Below are positions 61,716-64,000 of a stretch of DNA of 64,000 nucleotides, piece by piece (the first letter of the stretch is position 1; the number at the start of each line of letters is the position of its first letter). The translations under genes and the position numbers were made by a program. The notes under the pieces are model-generated. The model was not told where the DNA came from, searched no databases, and was given only the letters and a program-made list of their open reading frames with translations. The stretch comes from Eutreptiella sp. 'Long Island Sound 2002' (Eukaryota > Euglenozoa > Euglenophyceae > Eutreptiales > Eutreptiaceae), in NCBI GenBank assembly GCA_964036045.1, contig OZ038389.1, forward strand, positions 41,046,064 through 41,110,063. Reading direction: 5' to 3'.

Positions 61716-62633
61716 CCGCTGTTCCACTGCGGCCGCCTGCAGCATCCGAAGGGCCACGTCGGTCTCGGCGCGGTACCGCTCCGCCAGCGCCAGCATCTCC
61801 GTCTGCAGCCGCTGCCGGGCCGCAGGGCCGAGTGGGTGCTGGACGTGCTGCACGATGGCCTGGGCCCAGGGCACCGCGCTGTCGAGGGGCAAGACCGTCC
61901 GGGGCACGCCGTCGGTGGCGGACGCCCCCGCCTCCGTCATGAGCACCGGCACGCCGGCCATCAGGGCCTCGAACACGTTCACAGGGGCGACTTCGGCGGT
62001 GGAAGTGGACAAGTGCAGGTCGGCAACGGCCAGGTACGCACTGACGTTGGCATGCGGTACGTGTCCCTTGAACAGGACCTGGGCCCCTTCACACAACTGC
62101 GCGGCGTCCGTGAGCTGGTCTGTGTACGCAGCCACCTGCATTGTCCCCAGCAGCACAAGCCTCACGTGGGGCATTGGGGCCATGCGGGACGCTGCACAAA
62201 CCGCCTGAACCGCCAGCAGCTGGTTCTTCCGCGGACCGACGGAACCCACGACTGTGATCACGAAGTCACTGTCGCCGACGCCAAGTGACTGTCGGGTAAT
62301 AGGGCGGTGGGGCACAGATGGACCGCGGTGGTCGGGGACGATGCCGGGCACCACTTGGAAACTTTGTGGCACAAACCCCAGAGGGTTCAGCATCCAGGCA
62401 TAGCCCGCGAGGTTGACGCCGGTGGTGCTCCACACGTGGTCGAAGCGGAGCAGGTTCTCTGCGTCCACGGCGGCCCCAATGAAGGCCTGAGCGTTGGCTG
62501 CCCCCTCGTGAAGCCACAGCACAGAGACGGCCCCGGGGACGGCGGCCACGTAGAGCCTGGCGTTGTACGTCAAAGTGTTCCAGATGACCACGTCGTAGTG
62601 CAGCCGCAGGTGCAGATTGAGGAGGATCTCGGC
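61716..62633 (-). CDS. Glycosyltransferase gene, exon B (GT4-type catalytic domain)
   Basis: The exon begins at 62633 after TTCTGTAG (acceptor) with A-E-I-L-L-N-L-H-L and ends at 61716. Its 306 codons in phase 0 contain the second half of a GT-B fold of family GT4: V-V-I-W-N-T, W-L-H-E-G-A, V-V-G-S-V-G-P-R-K-N-Q-L-L-A (donor-sugar site start), V-R-L-V-L-L-G, V-L-F-K-G-H-V, and S-T-A-E-V-A-P-V-N-V-F-E-A-L-M-A-G-V-P-V-L (the E-x7-E region, here spaced slightly differently). It probably transfers a nucleotide-sugar residue to a glycan or protein. Exon A supplies the first half of the fold. Confidence 0.85.
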
Positions 62634-63159
62634 CTACAGAATGAGGAACGCCCCTGCGCAGGCAAGTAAAGCAAAATCTACCACCTGCCCACCCACCCCC
62701 CCGCCTGCGGAACCCGTGAGTCTGTCGCAAGCCGAAGAGGGGAACGAAGAAGGAGAATATGCATAGAGATATGGCAGGCAAATTGTGGGGTCAGTTGTGC
62801 GGATGTGTCCGAAAGGTACACCCGAGAGAATTTGTGTCACACGAGGTGTTGGATGGGGGTCCCGGGGTACGTTTGTCAGTAGATTCCCAAAGACCCTGGC
62901 TCGATGGCGAGGACAGAGCCCGCATTTCTTCAGGTTTCATGAGTGAGAGTAGGACAATTATTCCATTGCTCAGCTGAACAGCAGAACGCCCCCACCACAA
63001 CTTACATGCGAAAGCACCCCTCATGAGCCAACAACCACAGAGGCTCACCGGCATGGTATTTTGAACTCTAGGTTTTCAAGGGTGGGAATTGGTCCCTTGG
63101 CGAACTCCACCCCCTAGCCGCCTTGCACATGCGCCGCTCTCAATCTAGCAAAGCACCAC
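62634..63159 (-). other. Intron between exons A and B (526 bp)
   Basis: Donor CAG-GTGGTG at 63160/63159 and acceptor CTGTAG at 62639-62634. Both neighbouring exons are in phase 0, and the joined protein reads through the GT4 fold without a break. No gene is seen within. Confidence 0.85.
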
Positions 63160-63909
63160 CTGTTCAGTCGAACCGCGGGAGAATCCATCTTGATCGTCAC
63201 GCTGAAGGATGTGGATAGGCATGTGGTGACGCTCGAATGCTGCTCGCAAAGGACCATCGCTCGGGGCCGCCACTTCAACGAGAGCGCCCAAAGCTTGCAG
63301 ACGCATTCCAAGGAGGAGGAGGTCCATTTGGGCCCCCTCTTCCTCCAAAGTGTGGGAGACGAGAAGGAAATTGATGTAGGGCAGATACTTGGACTTCACG
63401 AACGGGAAAATTGACACGGTGGGAAGAGCATTGGTAGGGCTAGTCGTCCAAATATCATGAGGATAGTGGTGGTCACAACCTTGAACGTGGGTAGGGGGAT
63501 CTAGTTGCAAGTGGGCAGACTGTAGACTGGTCATTTGGTAGCCTGCTTCGTACATCAGCGTTGCCAAGCGGGCCTCTTGAGTCCATGCCATGCGCTTGGT
63601 CTTGGCCGTGAACAAGTTTCCTGCCTCCAAGACTTGCAATCCTTCTACATCTGTAGCCCACACCATCGACTGGACGTGGAGGATGTCGTTGCCAACGCCG
63701 TCGGGGCAATTGAGCGTCAACCCGACAAGCTTCACGGCGCCCGAAAGGGGCCGCAAAAGTGTTTCCACCCACCGCAATTGATAAGGGCCCTTAACCGAGC
63801 CGTTTAGAAAGATGTAGAAAGTATACGAAACTTTGTGTTGTTGCCTACCAGCGGCGAGCCCCGCGCCCCAACCGGCAAAATCGAAGCCTTCGTTTGACCG
63901 GGAGAGCAC
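63160..63909 (-). CDS. Glycosyltransferase gene, exon A (N-terminal domain plus first half of GT4)
   Basis: The acceptor CACTTCTCACAG ends at 63910, so the exon is exactly 250 codons. The first part (N-E-G-F-D-F-A-G-W-G, then Y-I-F-L-N-G-S-V-K-G-P-Y, then K-L-V-G-L-T-L-N-C, then H-V-Q-S-M) has a pattern seen in large bacterial and algal glycosyltransferases, where N-x-G-x-D-x-G-A-W and F-L-N-D-S-V-R-G-P recur. The second part (L-L-V-S-H-T-L-E-E-E-G-A, then G-A-L-V-E-V-A-A-P-S-D-G-P-L) is the N-terminal half of a GT4 GT-B fold. The gene continues upstream beyond the window through at least one more intron (63910 onward). Confidence 0.82.
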
Positions 63910-64000
63910 CTGTGAGAAGTGAACAAATCAAGGGCACCGATGAGCGACATGTACCCACCCGTATTGTGCTCGTTTTGTCCCGGAGTAGTTGAAAAATGGT
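63910..64000 (-). other. Part of an upstream intron of the glycosyltransferase gene
   Basis: The pyrimidine-rich 3' end of an intron is visible (AG at 63911-63910). The preceding exon lies outside the window. Confidence 0.7.

Overview
The window looks like a repeat-packed stretch of a large eukaryotic nuclear genome, probably a protist or microalga. The evidence is one gene with clean GT-AG introns, three families of retrotransposon, many minisatellites and long G or C runs. The Ty3-type Gag, the Copia-type Gag scrap and the gene style remind me most of dinoflagellates. That is an impression from remembered protein families, not a proof. No bacterial-type operon, rRNA gene, CRISPR array or telomere repeat is visible.

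Layout. 1-13.6 kb is mostly anonymous DNA. It holds a Vps62/DUF946-like exon (5.1-5.4 kb), several minisatellites, and decayed LINE reverse-transcriptase scraps on both strands (10.1-13.0 kb). 14.1-14.3 kb carries a few units of a 65-bp minisatellite. 14.36-30.91 kb is one very large LINE-like (non-LTR) retrotransposon on the minus strand. In transcription order it reads: a Pro-rich ORF0, a ~1,280-codon ORF1, an ORF2 with APE-type endonuclease, reverse transcriptase, RNase H and C-terminal CCHC finger, then unrecognised ORF3, ORF4 and ORF5, a repeated 3' region and a U-rich/A-rich tail. 30.92-46.33 kb is bounded by two ~935-bp direct repeats about 99% alike. Inside lies a plus-strand Ty3/gypsy chromovirus: giant gag, then protease, a methyltransferase-like insert, RT, RNase H, DD35E integrase and a chromodomain. 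The strong G+T-rich plus-strand composition stops at the first direct repeat and resumes at the second. The same 65-bp minisatellite lies outside both ends (14.1-14.3 and 49.0-51.6 kb). I therefore infer that the Ty3 unit sits inside the LINE-like element, whose 5' part would be 46.33-48.5 kb, ending in a 64-bp tandem array.

Downstream come the 40-unit minisatellite (49.0-51.6 kb), an 83-bp tandem repeat (51.7-52.45 kb), a Copia-like Gag fragment (minus, 52.9-53.4 kb), AT-richer DNA, and a truncated plus-strand LTR retrotransposon with only gag and protease (55.66-59.2 kb). The right end carries a minus-strand host gene with at least three exons (63.9 to 60.56 kb). It encodes a multi-domain glycosyltransferase (GT4 fold plus an RgpF-like domain) whose 5' end lies outside the window.

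A recurring theme is that reading frames stay open across single stop codons. ORF1/ORF2 of the LINE-like element are joined in frame across UGA-CGG. Gag/Pol of the Ty3 element are joined across UAG-CGG. Gag/protease of the third element are joined across UAG followed by a 9-bp hairpin. These fit stop-codon readthrough. Simple C-to-T decay of Arg/Gln codons is the competing explanation, and further in-frame stops inside ORF2, after ORF3 and inside the third gag show that decay cannot be ignored.
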